DNA of 35,336 nt. Origin: an uncultured Pyrinomonadaceae bacterium. Lineage in GTDB: Bacteria; Acidobacteriota; Blastocatellia; Pyrinomonadales; Pyrinomonadaceae. Under the pieces are notes generated by a model. The model worked only from the letters and a program-made list of their open reading frames with translations. It searched no databases and was not told where the DNA came from. Of the stretch, positions 23,803 through 32,163 are shown piece after piece. How positions within the stretch are numbered: position 1 is the stretch's first letter; each line of letters starts with the position of its first letter. A program made the translations under genes and the position numbers. Location of the stretch: NCBI GenBank assembly GCA_902805935.1, contig CADCUR010000086.1:1-35336 (forward strand), written 5' to 3'.

Positions 23803-25872
23803 TCAGTTAATAAAATCCTGTTTTTTCTCCTCGATTGTAACGGGCGCGTCAAACGGCAGCGCGTCTTCTTCCAAACTCCAAACTTCAAATAATGCGGGCG
23901 GACATTCCATTACAAAGCGCGACGGTTTTTGCAAAACGGTCTGACGGTTGTAATCAACAATCATCAGCGGGTAAGTTAAATACAATTCATTTTGCGCGCG
24001 CGTCAAAGCGACATACCAAAGGCGGCGTTCTTCTTCCTCGCTGTCAATTTCTTTTAAGCTGCGCGGACTGGGAAATTTGCCTTCCGCCGCCCAGATTAAA
24101 AAGACGGCTTTCCATTCCAAACCTTTCGCCTGATGAACCGATGTTAAAGTTAAAAGTTCGTCTTCTTCGCCGCCTGAAACCACATCTTCGCCGACAATTC
24201 CGGTCGGCTCTTTGAAGCGTTCGGTTGAGAGCAACGCGAGTTCCGACAAAAAATCTTCGGTCGCGTCGTAACGCGCGGCATACATTCCCAAACCTTTCAA
24301 ATCTTCGAGACGCGCCTCGAAGTTTTCGTAATTTTCCTGTAAGTATTGCTCGTAGCCGTTCATTAAAATCAATTCGATTTGCTTGGCAGGACGATTACGG
24401 TTTTCGTCGGTCGTTATTTTCTCTAATAAATCAATGAAGTTTTGCCAGTTACCTTTGCTGCGCGGCTGGTATTTAAAGTCTTCCCGCCGGACGAGCGCGA
24501 AAGGATTTTCAGCATACGCTAAAGATTCGTAAATTTTATTCGCGGTTTGATTGCCGACGCTCGGAATCATTTTTAAGATTCGTTTCCACGCCAGTTCGTC
24601 GCGCGGGTTGCAGATGATTCTCAGATATGAAATCACGTCTTTGATATGTGCCTGCTCGAAAAATCTGACGCCCGATTGAACGCGATACGGAATGTTGCGG
24701 CGCGTGAGTTCCAATTGCAATTCGATGGAATGATAATGCGAGCGGTAAAGGACGGCGATTTCTTCTAAACTCGTTCCTTCATCGCGCAATTCCAAAATTC
24801 TTGAGGCGACGAATGCCGATTGTTGTTCGACATCCGAACACGGCACGAGCGCGGGTTTGAGGTCTTTGGATTTTTTTATCGCTTCCAGAGTTTTCGGAAA
24901 CTGTTTGCGGTTGTTCGCAATCGAAACGTTTGCCAAACCTAAGATTTCCGGCGTGCTGCGGTAATTCAATTCGAGTTTGTAAATTTCTGCCTGCGGATAC
25001 CTTTTGGGAAATTCGTAAATGTTTGTGAACTCCGCGCCGCGCCACGCGAAAATTGATTGCGCGTCGTCGCCGACGACCATCACGTTTTTATGTCGGACGG
25101 CGAGAAGATCAATCAATTCGGCTTGAAGTTTATTTGTATCCTGATATTCGTCAACCAGAATGTGCTGAAACTGCTCGGCGTAAACATTTGAAATGTCGGG
25201 TTTTTCGATTAGAAGACGTTTCCAGTTCAGCAGCAAATCGTCGTAGTCCATCACGTTGCGTTCCTTCTTTCGTTCCATATAAACCGAGTCAACGCGCTTG
25301 ATTTGTGCGGAAAGCATTTCAAAATACGGATATTTTTTGATGATGACTTCCTCAATCGGCTGGTCGGTGTTGTTGGCGAAAGAGATGATATTTTGGACGA
25401 CTTCGGGCTTCGGAAATCGTTTCGCTTTTGTGTCAATTGCCGCTTCTTCGATGCAGACGTTAATAAAATCGCGCGCGTCTTCTGCGTCTAAAATCGAATA
25501 GTTAGAATCGAAACCGATAGAGGCGGCGTGTCTTCTTAAAATTAAGTTCGCAATGCGGTGAAACGTTCCGCCCCAAATTCGGTGGACGTTTTGCGAGCCG
25601 GTCAGCATTTCGACGCGCTTGAGCATTTCGCGCGCGGCGCGGTTGGTGAACGTGGCGAGCAGTATTCTCTGCGGCGAAACGCCCTGCTCGATTAAATAAG
25701 CGACTCGATAAGTTATCGTGCGCGTCTTGCCGGTTCCCGCGCCGGCGACGACTAAAGCCGCGCCGGGTTTCGCCGTGACGACGCGAAACTGCTGTTCGTT
25801 TAATTCGCTGCGATAGCGCGTTAAACGTTCGGGCAGCGCGTTTTCATCTCGTTTGATAACGTATTTCTTCAT
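23803..25872 (-). CDS. UvrD/PcrA/Rep-like superfamily 1A DNA helicase
   Basis: 689 residues with all SF1A motifs in order: Q-motif LNEQQFRVV, Walker A GAGTGKT (44-50), motif Ia TFTNRAAREM, GGTFHRIA, motif II DEYQD (241-245), motif III VVGDDAQSIFAWRGA, NYRS (303-306), motif V LTSVHQAKGLEWKAVFL and motif VI RRLWYVALTRAQ. It is slightly shorter than Rep, UvrD and PcrA (about 670-740) and lacks any fused nuclease. It translocates 3' to 5' on single-stranded DNA in repair or replication restart; the exact paralogue cannot be fixed. It ends the TPR, unknown gene, helicase run, with a 76-base gap upstream containing a 9-base-period tract. Confidence 0.93.
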   Translation of the reverse strand: MKKYVIKRDENALPERLTRYRSELNEQQFRVVTAKPGAALVVAGAGTGKTRTITYRVAYLIEQGVSPQRILLATFTNRAAREMLKRVEMLTGSQNVHRIWGGTFHRIANLILRRHAASIGFDSNYSILDAEDARDFINVCIEEAAIDTKAKRFPKPEVVQNIISFANNTDQPIEEVIIKKYPYFEMLSAQIKRVDSVYMERKKERNVMDYDDLLLNWKRLLIEKPDISNVYAEQFQHILVDEYQDTNKLQAELIDLLAVRHKNVMVVGDDAQSIFAWRGAEFTNIYEFPKRYPQAEIYKLELNYRSTPEILGLANVSIANNRKQFPKTLEAIKKSKDLKPALVPCSDVEQQSAFVASRILELRDEGTSLEEIAVLYRSHYHSIELQLELTRRNIPYRVQSGVRFFEQAHIKDVISYLRIICNPRDELAWKRILKMIPSVGNQTANKIYESLAYAENPFALVRREDFKYQPRSKGNWQNFIDLLEKITTDENRNRPAKQIELILMNGYEQYLQENYENFEARLEDLKGLGMYAARYDATEDFLSELALLSTERFKEPTGIVGEDVVSGGEEDELLTLTSVHQAKGLEWKAVFLIWAAEGKFPSPRSLKEIDSEEEERRLWYVALTRAQNELYLTYPLMIVDYNRQTVLQKPSRFVMECPPALFEVWSLEEDALPFDAPVTIEEKKQDFIN

Positions 25873-25880
25873 CCGAATTA

Positions 25881-25916
25881 ATCAAAGATTAACACGAGAT
25901 GAAACGGGATAAAAAC
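25881..25916. repeat. Nine-base-period tract, single arm
   Basis: AAAGATTAA, CACGAGATG, AAACGGGAT, AAAAACTGC follow each other at 9-base spacing directly upstream of the helicase start (complement of 25870-25872). No facing arm is present. The words resemble one arm of the CAGGAT/ACACGAA-type elements elsewhere in the window. Confidence 0.45.
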
Positions 25917-25948
25917 TGCTCCCCAATTGACGAATTCAGCGGGAAAAC

Positions 25949-26401
25949 TTAACTGCCTTCACTCGCCGAAATTTCTTCTTCTTTCTTTGTCCAAAGCGCG
26001 TAAAGTCGTTTGCGGTTTTCGATTTTAGTTTCGATGTTCGGAACTTTCAGAGCGAGCGTTTCTAGATGAATCAGGTATTCCGGTTCATTAAAAAGCTTGC
26101 GGATTTCCGCCAGGAAAGGCGCGATTTTGGCGTAAACGAAAATATGTTCGGTGCCTGAGTCGAAAAACATTTTCTCGTCTAACGCGCCGTTCAGGACGAA
26201 CGACGAAGCCATATCCCAATACGATGTTACCGTGCGGAAATACGCGCTCGCCTGCTCGCCGTCGCGGTAGAGTTTGATAATATCCATCGCCGAACGCGGC
26301 GCGAAATCGGAAAAATACCAGGCGCGCGCTGCCCGCATTTTTTCGTCGCGGCGCAATTCGTAAAGTTTTAAAATCGCCATCACGTCCTGCTGTTTGTCCA
26401 T
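25949..26401 (-). CDS. Conserved-looking hypothetical protein
   Basis: 150 residues, no signal peptide. AGGA lies about 7 bases before the ATG (complement of 26399-26401), and the gene starts 10 bases after the TPR protein stop, so it is likely cotranscribed. It is predicted mostly helical: MDKQQDVMAILKLYELRRDEKMRAARAW opens the protein, followed by SYWDMASSFVLNGALDEKMFFD and IAPFLAEIRKLFNEPEYLIHLETLA. The pattern vaguely resembles DUF4760-like proteins but I cannot confirm a family. Two predicted helices around 60-110 are hydrophobic but not long enough for clear membrane spans. Confidence 0.7.
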   Translation of the reverse strand: MDKQQDVMAILKLYELRRDEKMRAARAWYFSDFAPRSAMDIIKLYRDGEQASAYFRTVTSYWDMASSFVLNGALDEKMFFDSGTEHIFVYAKIAPFLAEIRKLFNEPEYLIHLETLALKVPNIETKIENRKRLYALWTKKEEEISASEGS

Positions 26402-26411
26402 TTCATTTTCC

Positions 26412-27119
26412 TTAATTTTTGCGATTGAATTTTAACCGCGCCAGCAAATTTTGATTGAAATTTCGCTTGCGTAATTTACAGAATTCCAGATTGCTTTGCG
26501 CCTCGATTGATTTGCCGTTTGATTTTATCAAAGCCGTTTTAAATTCGATTTCGGCTGCCGAAAAATTTGCTTTGAGCGCAGAGATCACGCCGATATTATT
26601 GTGCGCGTCCGCCGCGCCCGTGCTCTCAAACTTGATTGCTTTTTGAAACGCGGTTTCCGCCCGGTCGTAATCTTCCCTTTCGAGCAACGCCAATCCTAAA
26701 TCGAACCACGCTTCGCCGTCGTCTTTTTTCAATTTTACGGCTTCTCGAAAAGCCGCTTCCGCCGCCCGCCAATTTTTCAATTCGCCGTGCGCCATTCCGA
26801 GCGCGTAAAAGGCTTTTTGGTAATTTCTTCGACTGAGCTTAATCGCTTCGGTAAATTCTGCGGCGGCTTGAGTCGTGTGCCGCAGATTAAAAAGGCAGAC
26901 GCCGATGTTGAAATGAATTCGGGCGAGAAAATCATCGCTCTCGTTTTCCGCGCCGGAAAACAAAATCGCCTGACGGTATTTTTTAATCGCTGATTCAAAT
27001 TGTCCGGCTCGCGCCGCCTGCGTTCCGTTTTCAAAATGGCGCTCGCTTAAAGGCGTCTGCGCCGCAACTGAAAGTGTAACGGTCAGGACGGCGGCGAAAA
27101 CAAAAAATGATAATCGCAT
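26412..27119 (-). CDS. Exported TPR protein
   Basis: 235 residues; AAGGAG lies 10 bases before the ATG. A signal peptide (1-20) ends SVAAQ. About five tetratricopeptide repeats cover residues 25-210, with the characteristic spacing in GTQAARAGQFESAIKKYRQA, FNIGVCLFNLRHTTQAAAEF and WFDLGLALLEREDYDRAETA. TPRs are protein-binding scaffolds; in the periplasm they often serve secretion or envelope complexes. The partner is unknown. It leads the run that continues with the unknown gene and the helicase. Confidence 0.88.
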   Translation of the reverse strand: MRLSFFVFAAVLTVTLSVAAQTPLSERHFENGTQAARAGQFESAIKKYRQAILFSGAENESDDFLARIHFNIGVCLFNLRHTTQAAAEFTEAIKLSRRNYQKAFYALGMAHGELKNWRAAEAAFREAVKLKKDDGEAWFDLGLALLEREDYDRAETAFQKAIKFESTGAADAHNNIGVISALKANFSAAEIEFKTALIKSNGKSIEAQSNLEFCKLRKRNFNQNLLARLKFNRKN

Positions 27120-27233
27120 AATCTTAAATCTCCTTAGACTTCTTCGAGTCTGAAGAGAGTTTAGAAAATGCGGCGGTTAATAATCTTCTCGTAGTTTGCG
27201 GTTTATGTTCTGAAATTGCTGAGAAGAATTCCA

Positions 27234-27310
27234 GCCGCGAATCAGACGAGCATCACGAATGCAAGACAAGAAAATTATTCGTGTTAATTTGCGCAGTTCG
27301 CGGTTAAAAT
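27234..27310. repeat. Inverted repeat of CGCGAAnnn/CACGAATnn 9-mers
   Basis: The left arm (27234-27260: CCGCGAATCA, GACGAGCAT, CACGAAT) faces the right arm (27277-27303: ATTCGTGTTAATTTGCGCAG then TTCGCGG). Both keep a 9-base period and pair at the GCGAA and CACGAAT words. It ends 8 bases before the stop of the minus-strand AraC gene and may act as its 3' hairpin. The surrounding gap 27120-27317 has no gene. Confidence 0.7.
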
Positions 27311-27317
27311 TTCTTCT

Positions 27318-28184
27318 TTAAGCGAGTTTGAGTTCGCGCCACGTTTTCGGCGTGTGTTTGGTAAATTTGCGAAACAGCGTGGTAAAGTGACTTTGATTTT
27401 TAAAGCCCGTGCGAAGGCTGATCTCGACAATCGGCAAATCGTTCGTCGCCAGTAATTCTTTGGCGCGTTCGATGCGCCGCCGCATCAGGTATTGCTGCGG
27501 CGTGTGTCCGGTTGACGCGCGAAAGGCGCGAGCGAAATGATACTGACTTAAATCGGCGACCGCGGCGATTTCCGCCAGACTCAAATCAGCTTCCAGATTC
27601 GCGCTGATGAATTCTTCGACGCGGCGCAATTTGTAGCCAGAAAGCCCGCCGTGTGCGTTTTCTTGTTTGAGATTTGCCGTCGAGTAGTTTTTCAACAAAT
27701 GCAATGTCAAAGTTTGAATTAAAGATTCGACGTAAAGCCGTCCGGCGGGCGCGTCCGTTTCGGCTTCGGCGAGCAGTGCCAAGCCGATATGCTGCACGAG
27801 CGAATCTTCTTTTTTGTAAATTTCGGCAAACTCAAAACTCGAATTAAAGCGATTTTCAATCGCCGTCCGCACGACAAAATCTGGGTCGAACGAAATGCCC
27901 ATATTATCGAGCGTTTTATCCCAGAACGCGCCGATGGGCTGACCGGCGGGCGTGATGCAAAGATTGCCGGTCGCGCCTTTCGTTCTGACAATCTTGCCGC
28001 CCGCCGAAATTTTTTCGGTCGTCAGATGTCCGCCGAGATTAATATTGATTTCGTGAAACGCGCCCGCGTGTTCGAGCATTCTGCCCGGCAGCACGCGTGC
28101 GCGATGAACTCGGACACCGTTCCATTTCGCTTGCTGCTTGAATAAAAACGGATTTTCGGCATTTGTTTTCCAATTGATTTCCAC
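27318..28184 (-). CDS. AraC-family transcriptional regulator
   Basis: About 289-300 residues. The longest frame begins at a TTG (complement of 28218-28220); a GTG at 28184 is also in frame and used here. Neither has a Shine-Dalgarno, so the start is uncertain. The N-terminal half is a cupin-like ligand domain (HRARVLPGRMLEHAGAFHEIN, CITPAGQPIGAFWD). The C-terminal 100 residues hold the two helix-turn-helix motifs: LSLAEIAAVADLSQYHFARAF and LPIVEISLRTGFKNQSHFTTLFRKFTKHTP, the latter the AraC signature. The ligand and targets are unknown. A 20-base-pair hairpin lies just upstream, separating it from the protease gene. Confidence 0.92.
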   Translation of the reverse strand: MEINWKTNAENPFLFKQQAKWNGVRVHRARVLPGRMLEHAGAFHEININLGGHLTTEKISAGGKIVRTKGATGNLCITPAGQPIGAFWDKTLDNMGISFDPDFVVRTAIENRFNSSFEFAEIYKKEDSLVQHIGLALLAEAETDAPAGRLYVESLIQTLTLHLLKNYSTANLKQENAHGGLSGYKLRRVEEFISANLEADLSLAEIAAVADLSQYHFARAFRASTGHTPQQYLMRRRIERAKELLATNDLPIVEISLRTGFKNQSHFTTLFRKFTKHTPKTWRELKLA

Positions 28185-28231
28185 AAAATATGTTTTAATC
28201 CTATCGAAAACAAAAATCAACTTTAAAACGT

Positions 28232-28289
28232 CGAAGCCCGCACAAAGTAAGGCGCAGCCGGCTTGCGTTCTTACTTTGTGCGGGCTTCG
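28232..28289 (-). terminator. Perfect 20-base-pair hairpin after the tricorn-like protease gene
   Basis: CGAAGCCCGCACAAAGTAAG (28232-28251) is perfectly complementary to 28270-28289 around an 18-base loop that contains the palindrome AGCCGGCT. On the minus strand it comes 10 bases after the protease stop and is followed by ACGTTTTAAAG. It can serve as a terminator. A partial third copy of the arm word (GCGCTTACTTT) follows at about 28296-28306 and overlaps the protease stop. The GAAGCCCGC core suggests a dispersed repeat family. Confidence 0.75.
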
Positions 28290-28299
28290 GCATTCGCGC

Positions 28300-31200
28300 T
28301 TACTTTCCGATTTGTCCTAAAAGTTCTTTGACAGCCGCGTCAAGCTGCGAATCTTTTCCGGTCAATGTTTCGCCAATCGGACGGGTTACGGGAACGTCAA
28401 CCGGACGCGGATTGAGTTCCATATTCACGCCGTCGTTTCCCGTAATCAATTGACGCGGCAGGCGCACCGTCGTGCCGTCGAACGTCGAGGCATTCCATGT
28501 GAAAATAATCCAGCCGGCGGTCGGTTCGCCGACGACTTTGCCGATTTTCAGCGAGCGGTAGCCTTCGGTGAAATCTTCCGCATCCGACAGCGAATGTTGA
28601 TTTATCAATAAAATCGTCGGGCGTTCCAGCGCGCGTTGTCCGAGATTCGACCGCGCCGGAACCGTCCAGCCGCCGCGCTCTTTCATATTCAAATAACCGC
28701 GACGGGATAAAACGTCAATCACATACGGATTGATAAAACCGCCGTTGTTGTTGCGTATGTCAACGACTACGCCGTCTTTCTGTTGATTCTGCACGTCGAG
28801 GTCAATATACAACTGCGCCAAACTTCCCGAACCCATATCGGGAATATGAACGTAGCCGAGCCGCCCGCCGCTCGCGCGCTCGACGTAGGCGCGATTCGAT
28901 TCGACCCAAGCGCGGTAAAGCAGATTTTTTTCGGCGCCGGTCGTGATGGGTTTGACAACGATTTCTCGTTTATCCGCGCCGCTCGCGTTTGACGAAATTT
29001 CAATCTCGACGCGCTTGCCGACTTTGTTTTCCAGCAGTTCGTCGAGATTTTTTCCCGCGTCAATCCGCGCGCCGTCAACGCTCAACAGATAATCGCCGAC
29101 CTTTATATTCTTTACGATGTCCGCCGGGCTGAGAGAAATGATTTCCGTGATTTTCAAACGCCCGCCGGTTTCGTATTCGTTGCGGTCAAACCGCAGACCG
29201 AGTTTGCCGATCGGCGTCGGCGTAAACGCGGGCGTGCCTGAAATTCCCAAGTGAGAAGCGTTCAATTCGCCGACCATCAACGACATCAGACGACGCGCTT
29301 CGTCAATGTTTTTCGCGCCCGCAATCAGCGGCTCGTAAGTCGTCCGAACCTGATTCCAATCCGCGCCGTGAAATTTGTCGTCGTAAAAATTGTCGCGCAA
29401 ATATCGCCACGCCTGACCGAAAATTTCCATTTTTTCCTGCGCGAAATTCGTGTTTAAATCAATATTGACGGCGAGCGGACGGACGGCAACGCGCTCCAAA
29501 TTGACGACGTTGACGCGTCCGTTTTCAAGGTAAAAAACTTCTTTTGAATCAGGAGAAAACTGCGCGTCGGATTTGAAATTCGGAGTCGAGGTAATTTGTT
29601 TGGCTGATTGGTCGGTTGCTAATTCGTCGAGCGGCAAAGTGTAAAGATTAAATTGATTTTCGGCTGAAGCGAGAATCAAAACGGTTTTTCCGTCAGGGCT
29701 GATAATCTGTTCGTTGACGTTCAAGCCGGTTTGCAAAACGCTCAAGCGGCGACGGATATTTTCAAAAACGATTTCCGTTTTCTTCTCGTCTTTTTTCGCT
29801 TCGGGCGGGGAAGGCGAAGACTGCGGTGTCGGCGTTGGTGTCGGTATCGGCGTTGGCGACGGATTCGGAGTCGTTGTCGGCGTCGGATTGACAATCGGCG
29901 TGGGCGAAGGTTGCGGCGACGGTTGTGTTCTCGGTTGCGGTGTCTCCTGATTGAAAAGGTCGCGGAACTGGTCTTCGCGGAAGCGAGGCGTGCGGAGCTG
30001 CAAATCAATCCGCGCGAGCAGCGCGTCTTCGGTGCGCTGCGCCGAACTGTATAAAATGAACGCGCCGTCGGGACTCCACGAAATGCTTCCGGCGAATGAA
30101 TTGGCGACGAAGCTAATCGGTCGGGCAGCGCCGCCTTTCGCAGACACGACCGAGACGTTCGTGTAAGAACGGTTTTCCGGCGCGCCGGTCAGAAAGGCGA
30201 TCCAATTGCTGTCGGGCGACCAGGTGAAATTCTTTCCGCCAATCGGCGGCGCGTCGGTGTAGAGTTTGCAAAGCTCGCGTTCCTGTTTTGAATTAACATC
30301 ATAAACCCACAGGGCGCGGGCGCTGCGAGTAAAAGCGATGAATTTTCCGTCGGGCGAATACGTCGGCGCGAAGTCGTCGCCCGCATTTGTGATTTGCGAT
30401 TCGGATTCGGTGGCAAAATCGTATTGAAAAATCTGCAATTTTCCGTTTCGCTCTGACGTATAGACGACTTTGCGGCTGTCGGGCGACCAGGCGGCGAACG
30501 ATTCCGCCGCCGACGTGTTAGTTAGCCGCTGCGCTTCGCCGCTGTCTTTCGACGAAGCTGCGAAAATCTCGCCGCGCGCGACGACCGCCACTTTTTTGCC
30601 GTCGGGCGAAAGAGAAAATTCGCGGATTTGCGTCGAGAGATTTATTCTTTCGGTCAGAGACGTGGCGGGCAAACCGCGCAGATTTATTTGAACTTCGGAA
30701 GCACGCCCGCCGTCGGTATCCATCGTCCAGATTTTAAAGTTTCTTTCAAAAACGATTTGCTTGCCGTCGTAGGAAATCTTCGCCCAGAGAACTCTGCCGT
30801 CTTTGAAATCGGTCAACGGTTTCGCCGAATTTTTCCCCGCTTGCGCCCAGATATTCTGCGTTCCCGTGCGGTCGGAAACGTAATACATTTGTTTGCCGTC
30901 CGCGCTCCACATCGTCCACAATTGCTTGGCGCCGCGCTCCGACATCTGCTCGTAAGCCTCGCCGCGTTTCACCCAAATTTCGCTTTCGTCAATATGGCTT
31001 CGCCCCCGGCGCCACCATTGTCCGTTGGCAAAGCCGCGCGCCGAAAATGCGAAACCGATTCCGTCCGGCGCGGGCGCGGCGAAAAATTCGCTCGTGAAGC
31101 GGTCGGCGGAAACGGTTTGCGGAGTTCCGCCCGTGGCGGCGACGCGGTAAATGTCGCTCATTCCGGCGATGTCGCGGCTCGAAGACGAGAAATAAAGAGA

Positions 31201-31569
31201 GCGTCCGTCGGGCGACCACGCATCGAGATTATCCGGCGCGTCGTCGAAAGTCACGCGCGATAAATCGTTCGTCTCCAAATTCAAAACGTAAATGTCGCCG
31301 CCGCCCGTGCGGTTGGAAACAAAGGCGAGGCGTTTACCGTCGGGTGAAAAAACGGGACGAGATTCGGTCGCCGGATGCGATACGAGAAGCGAAGCCGTGC
31401 CGCCCGACGCGCCGACAGTCCAAATGTCGCCGCCGGAAACAAACGCGATTTCCCGGCGGTCGGGCGACATTGCGGGTTCGGTCAAATAGGCGATTGATTT
31501 TTGAGCGTAACACGCAATCGCGGAACTTAAAACGAGAAGACAGACAGCGAAGTTTTTTTTCTGCAACAT
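28300..31569 (-). CDS. Tricorn-like S41 protease with beta-propeller and PDZ domain
   Basis: 1089 residues, comparable to tricorn core proteins. A signal peptide (1-22, ending CYAQ) sends it to the periplasm. Residues about 25-540 hold repeated PD40/WD-like blades (SPDGKRLAFVSNRTGG, WSPDGRSLYFSSS, YSPDGKFIAFTRS). A Pro/Thr/Ser linker of about 55 residues follows. Further PD40 blades lead to the tricorn C1 segment (GELNASHLGISG, with the candidate catalytic His), a PDZ domain (KVGDYLLSVDGARID) and the S41 core: VVDIRNNNGG, then NQHSLSDAED (990-999, candidate nucleophile Ser993/Ser995) and a Glu in MELNPRPVDV. It probably degrades peptides in the periplasm. Archaeal tricorn is cytoplasmic, so the leader is a bacterial feature. 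No clear Shine-Dalgarno is seen. Confidence 0.92.
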   Translation of the reverse strand: MLQKKNFAVCLLVLSSAIACYAQKSIAYLTEPAMSPDRREIAFVSGGDIWTVGASGGTASLLVSHPATESRPVFSPDGKRLAFVSNRTGGGDIYVLNLETNDLSRVTFDDAPDNLDAWSPDGRSLYFSSSSRDIAGMSDIYRVAATGGTPQTVSADRFTSEFFAAPAPDGIGFAFSARGFANGQWWRRGRSHIDESEIWVKRGEAYEQMSERGAKQLWTMWSADGKQMYYVSDRTGTQNIWAQAGKNSAKPLTDFKDGRVLWAKISYDGKQIVFERNFKIWTMDTDGGRASEVQINLRGLPATSLTERINLSTQIREFSLSPDGKKVAVVARGEIFAASSKDSGEAQRLTNTSAAESFAAWSPDSRKVVYTSERNGKLQIFQYDFATESESQITNAGDDFAPTYSPDGKFIAFTRSARALWVYDVNSKQERELCKLYTDAPPIGGKNFTWSPDSNWIAFLTGAPENRSYTNVSVVSAKGGAARPISFVANSFAGSISWSPDGAFILYSSAQRTEDALLARIDLQLRTPRFREDQFRDLFNQETPQPRTQPSPQPSPTPIVNPTPTTTPNPSPTPIPTPTPTPQSSPSPPEAKKDEKKTEIVFENIRRRLSVLQTGLNVNEQIISPDGKTVLILASAENQFNLYTLPLDELATDQSAKQITSTPNFKSDAQFSPDSKEVFYLENGRVNVVNLERVAVRPLAVNIDLNTNFAQEKMEIFGQAWRYLRDNFYDDKFHGADWNQVRTTYEPLIAGAKNIDEARRLMSLMVGELNASHLGISGTPAFTPTPIGKLGLRFDRNEYETGGRLKITEIISLSPADIVKNIKVGDYLLSVDGARIDAGKNLDELLENKVGKRVEIEISSNASGADKREIVVKPITTGAEKNLLYRAWVESNRAYVERASGGRLGYVHIPDMGSGSLAQLYIDLDVQNQQKDGVVVDIRNNNGGFINPYVIDVLSRRGYLNMKERGGWTVPARSNLGQRALERPTILLINQHSLSDAEDFTEGYRSLKIGKVVGEPTAGWIIFTWNASTFDGTTVRLPRQLITGNDGVNMELNPRPVDVPVTRPIGETLTGKDSQLDAAVKELLGQIGK

Positions 31570-31748
31570 AATTTATTCTTAATTTTTAACGGCAATTTCA
31601 GATGGCAATTTTTGCTACGCGGGAAGCGCGAATTTTGTTTTGAAAGTTTTATAAAGCCTGGCGTTTTCCGACTTTGACGAGTTTGCATTTAAGCGACCGG
31701 ACGGTTACGATTAAACATAACAAATTTAATTGTCGAGGAGCAAAAACT

Positions 31749-32054
31749 ATGAAATTTCCCGGTGGATTCGATATGAATTCGATGATGAAGCAAGCCCAAA
31801 AAATGCAGGAACAGATGGGCAAGGAAATGAAGGAAATGACTGTGGACGCGACTGCGGGCGGCGGCGCGGTGACGGTTAAAATGCGCGGAGATTTTGAAGT
31901 TTTGGATTTCAAAATTTCGCCGGATTTAATCAAAGACGGCGATGTCGAAATGATTCAGGATTTGGCGGTTGCCGCCCTGAATGAAGCGCGCCGCAAAGTC
32001 GAAGAATCTTTGAAGGGCAGACTCGGCGGAATGCTGCCGCCGGGACTCATCTAA
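31749..32054 (+). CDS. ybaB: YbaB/EbfC nucleoid-associated protein
   Basis: 101 residues from the ATG at 31749, chosen because GAGGAG (31735-31740) lies 8 bases upstream; the longer in-frame opening would be out of family. KFPGGFDMNSMMKQAQKMQEQMGKEMKEM is the helical N-terminus, and GAVTVKMRGDFEVLDFKISPDLI is the YbaB core. It binds DNA as a dimer. The ybaB-recR pairing is widely conserved in bacteria. The TAA stop abuts the heptamer inverted repeat that fills the gap to recR. Confidence 0.95.
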   Translation: MKFPGGFDMNSMMKQAQKMQEQMGKEMKEMTVDATAGGGAVTVKMRGDFEVLDFKISPDLIKDGDVEMIQDLAVAALNEARRKVEESLKGRLGGMLPPGLI

Positions 32055-32163
32055 TTTTGGATTTTAGATTTTGGATTGGAACTTTGGACAAAATTTTTGT
32101 TTCGTCTGAAATTACAATTTTGATTAGTCCGAAATCTAAAATCTAAAATCCAAAATCTAAAAT
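32054..32163. repeat. Inverted repeat of AAATCTA/AAATCCA heptamers between ybaB and recR
   Basis: The left arm (32054-32077) iterates ATTTTGG, ATTTTAG, ATTTTGG. The right arm (32132-32163) iterates AAATCTA, AAATCTA, AAATCCA, AAATCTA, AAAT. The left arm starts at the last base of the ybaB TAA stop and the right arm runs into the recR ATG at 32162. No Shine-Dalgarno is left for recR. Confidence 0.88.

Noticed and set aside
29714-30054. Gly/Val-rich and Arg-rich plus-strand frames
   Set aside because: They are the antisense of the Pro/Thr linker of the tricorn-like protease; the repeats come from that linker's codons.
31674-31748. Longer YbaB starting at 31674
   Set aside because: The extra 25 residues do not resemble the family, and the GAGGAG site is placed correctly for the ATG at 31749.
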